Assembly (NCBI GenBank): GCA_932521035.1
Contig: OW051492.1
Coordinates: 2,666,001 to 2,730,000 of the forward strand
Origin: Oscheius dolichura
Taxonomy: Eukaryota; Nematoda; Chromadorea; Rhabditida; Rhabditidae
Direction of reading: 5' to 3'
Length of the DNA: 64,000 nt
In this document: positions 61,898 to 64,000 of the stretch, one piece after another
How positions within the stretch are numbered: the stretch's first letter is position 1
Layout: each line of letters begins with the position of its first letter
Notes under the pieces: model-generated
What the model was told of the DNA's origin: nothing
Databases searched by the model: none
What the model saw: only the letters and a program-made list of their open reading frames with translations
Position numbers and translations under genes: made by a program

Positions 61898-64000
61898 AAC
61901 TACATTTTTCCTGGTGTTTCCGGGACCGAGTTCAATGCGGCTAGAACATCCGCAATAGATAGGATTCGGAACATTTCGGATGGCTGGAGAAGCACACGGG
62001 CGGACTCCTTTGAAACAACGTCATCCTCCCCGTCAAGCTTAATCTTATAATTCACTTCGACAACAATTCAAAGAGAGCTAAGGTCTTTGGCCTTTTCTAG
62101 ATTCTCTTTAGCTTGGCAATCGCTCCCAATACAGAAATTATTCAAGTTGCAACCTTGGAAGATGATCATCCATTTTCTCGAAGAGATTCCGGTAATTTAG
62201 ACCAGCTTTTCCCATGTTCCCCAGTCTAAATTCACTACAAAACGCTAATTGACAAAATAAAGAATTTTTAGCATCAATTAGGAGAGATTGACAATGCTAC
62301 AACAATCTCTGGGCAGCATACTCTCTATGGATGCGCAGGAGCCATACGGTATCCGGGTTCCGCGCGGCTATAAAGAACAAAATGAGTTTTCTTGTAGAAA
62401 AGAGGATGACATAGTGGGAAGAAAATAGATGGTATCAAAGCTTTATGGATTATCCTACCAGGAAAACTGTCTCCGACTGGAACTCCCTCTACTTTTGTAT
62501 GAAATAAAGGTACAGAGGTTCCCTCTTGGATTCGAGCTAAACCTAAAATATTTCTCGCCATATTTTTAGGCAATCCGACGTATAAATTCACCAGGAACTG
62601 AAGCACGTAAAAAGAAATATATTTCGCCCTGTACTAAGCGCGAAAATCCTTATAAACGGACAGACCCCCTAGCGGTGTGACGTCAGACGCAGGGCCTGAC
62701 AAGGGTGAGATTATTGAAGGACGAAACCTTTCCTAGAAGCCAGAAAGTCATCCCATTGGATGAATAATCGTCTACTGATCATTTTGATATCTTTCTTTAT
62801 TGTTACCGTAACCCAGTGGAGGAGATATTGGAAGCGTTAACCTCCTGCAGTCATGGCTCATTCTCTCGGCCAATTTGAATATTTCATTCAAGATTTTGGT
62901 ATGGTTCTATATGTAAATTCACGAGGAAGATTACAGTATCAAAAGAACCGAATGAAAACGGTTGAGAACGGCGAAAGTTGTTATAAACCGAGATTATCGC
63001 AGGCCGACCCCCGCAAGGCCCCTGTGTTGACGTCACGACTCCTTGCCATAAAAGGAGAGCAAAAAAGTTAATAGAACCAGGATAAAATTTATACCATTGG
63101 GAAGAGAATTCTGCGCTGATTCTTATAATCTGAACAGATTTAAACCGAACTTTTCTAGAAGCACGTTATGAGGCTCCAAAGTTAAGATACAAAAATGGGC
63201 TAATCACCCTTTTTCCGTGGGCTTTTCAGATTCCTAGGACATTTTGGGCTAGTTGGATTAAAAAAGGTCAGACAAACCTAACTATTGTAAAGAGTAGCCA
63301 GGAATTCTTTACCAAACGGAAAAAAATACACAAAAACAAAATAATTGGGAAAAATGAAGGAAATACCCATTTTATTCGACTTTTCTTGAAAATTTCTTTC
63401 ATCTCTGGATAGGGGCAGTCAAGGGGAACCTGATTACAGTAACCCGCCGCTAATAGACCAGTGTAATCTACTTCTGTAATCATTTGAACCCCTGCCATTC
63501 ATTCTGCTATAAAATGAAGTGTAAGCTAATTTCCTGAAATATTTTCTGATCGGCCGGCCCAGTTTGTCCCATTGAACGGGATGCATATGAAAATTTCTAC
63601 AGTACCCCAAAATACAGCTTTCCTTATAAAATGCTCTTTTGGATTATGAAGATGGCGAAGAAACTGGAAACTTTTCATATGAATGGATAAAGTAGGAGGA
63701 AAGGGTACTTCTATCAGAAAACAGTTCATTTTCACCGTGAAAATTTACAGTAATACTCGATAAAGAGCGCGAGTGAATAGTTTTCAGGATGAAAAACAAT
63801 TAAGCTACCGTTAAATTTCCTCAAAAAGTTTGGAGGTGGTAGATTAGACTGTTTTCTATCTATCATCCAAAAACAATCCATTTTTACCGTGAAAACGGCG
63901 CGCCAAGGTGTGAAATGAGGAGCGCGGTATTGCTGGGACGCGTGACGTCATGACCTGTTTTCAACAATAGAAACCAAAAAATTTCTCCAATCAGGATAAA
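61898..64000. other. No confident gene
   Basis: Two minus-strand frames, 63268-63498 (starting MAGVQMITEVDYTG) and 62325-62606 (starting MLQFLVNLYVG), look mildly coding. They lack splice partners or relatives in the window; the first could be an opening exon with a GTATTTCC donor near 63367. Confidence 0.35.

Noticed and set aside
62325-62606. 93-residue minus-strand frame
   Set aside because: Some protein-like stretches, but no signal, splice partner, repeat relative or promoter. Not enough to call.

Overview
This 64 kb window looks like nuclear DNA of a nematode. The evidence is short introns (about 37-50 nt) ending in TTTCAG, intron runs of TACTGTA/ACCGTAAT type, a nematode-style serpentine 7TM receptor, and a complete 14-exon cullin-1 gene. 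No prokaryotic operon structure is visible. The genes below were assembled by hand from exon fragments, joining exons only where donor, acceptor and reading phase all agree.

Layout. 0-9.9 kb: mostly non-coding sequence with one intact tRNA-Arg(TCG), decayed tRNA copies, a short unknown gene and a C2H2 zinc-finger gene (to 6682). 9.9-13.6 kb: a Gly-Ser-Gly repeat tail-anchored protein, a two-domain Ly6/three-finger receptor-like protein (minus strand), and a truncated duplicate of the GSG gene that ends one stop codon before a kinase start. 13.6-36.7 kb: five paralogous protein-kinase-like genes (four plus, one minus). They share a conserved C-terminal alpha/beta domain that I do not recognise, and three small secreted cysteine-rich peptide genes plus a lysine-rich gene lie among them. 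37.3-44.7 kb: three more histidine-rich or GSG-repeat proteins flank cul-1. 44.9-50.2 and 60.2-61.5 kb: seven copies or fragments of a secreted family with an N-E-W-W motif; five copies of a shared upstream motif (CCGTTTGGCGGGTAACC) lie in its first cluster. 48.7-59.2 kb: a Leu/Gly-rich secreted protein, several two-exon small membrane proteins, a calponin-homology (MP20/transgelin-like) gene with duplicated last exons, and a serpentine receptor.

Mobile DNA is dense. There is a palindromic MITE family with TATAGTCC termini (about ten copies, several inside kinase introns), one Tc1/mariner-type non-autonomous element with TA duplication, several fold-back elements, a tRNA-derived SINE family (three copies in cul-1 introns), three copies of a roughly 180 bp dispersed repeat, and a LINE reverse-transcriptase fragment.

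The most unusual content is three expanding gene families: the kinase plus unknown domain family, the CC-x-CY secreted peptides interleaved with it, and the NEWW family with its shared upstream motif. Their co-location suggests a fast-evolving accessory region, possibly secreted or defence-type functions. That last point is inference only.
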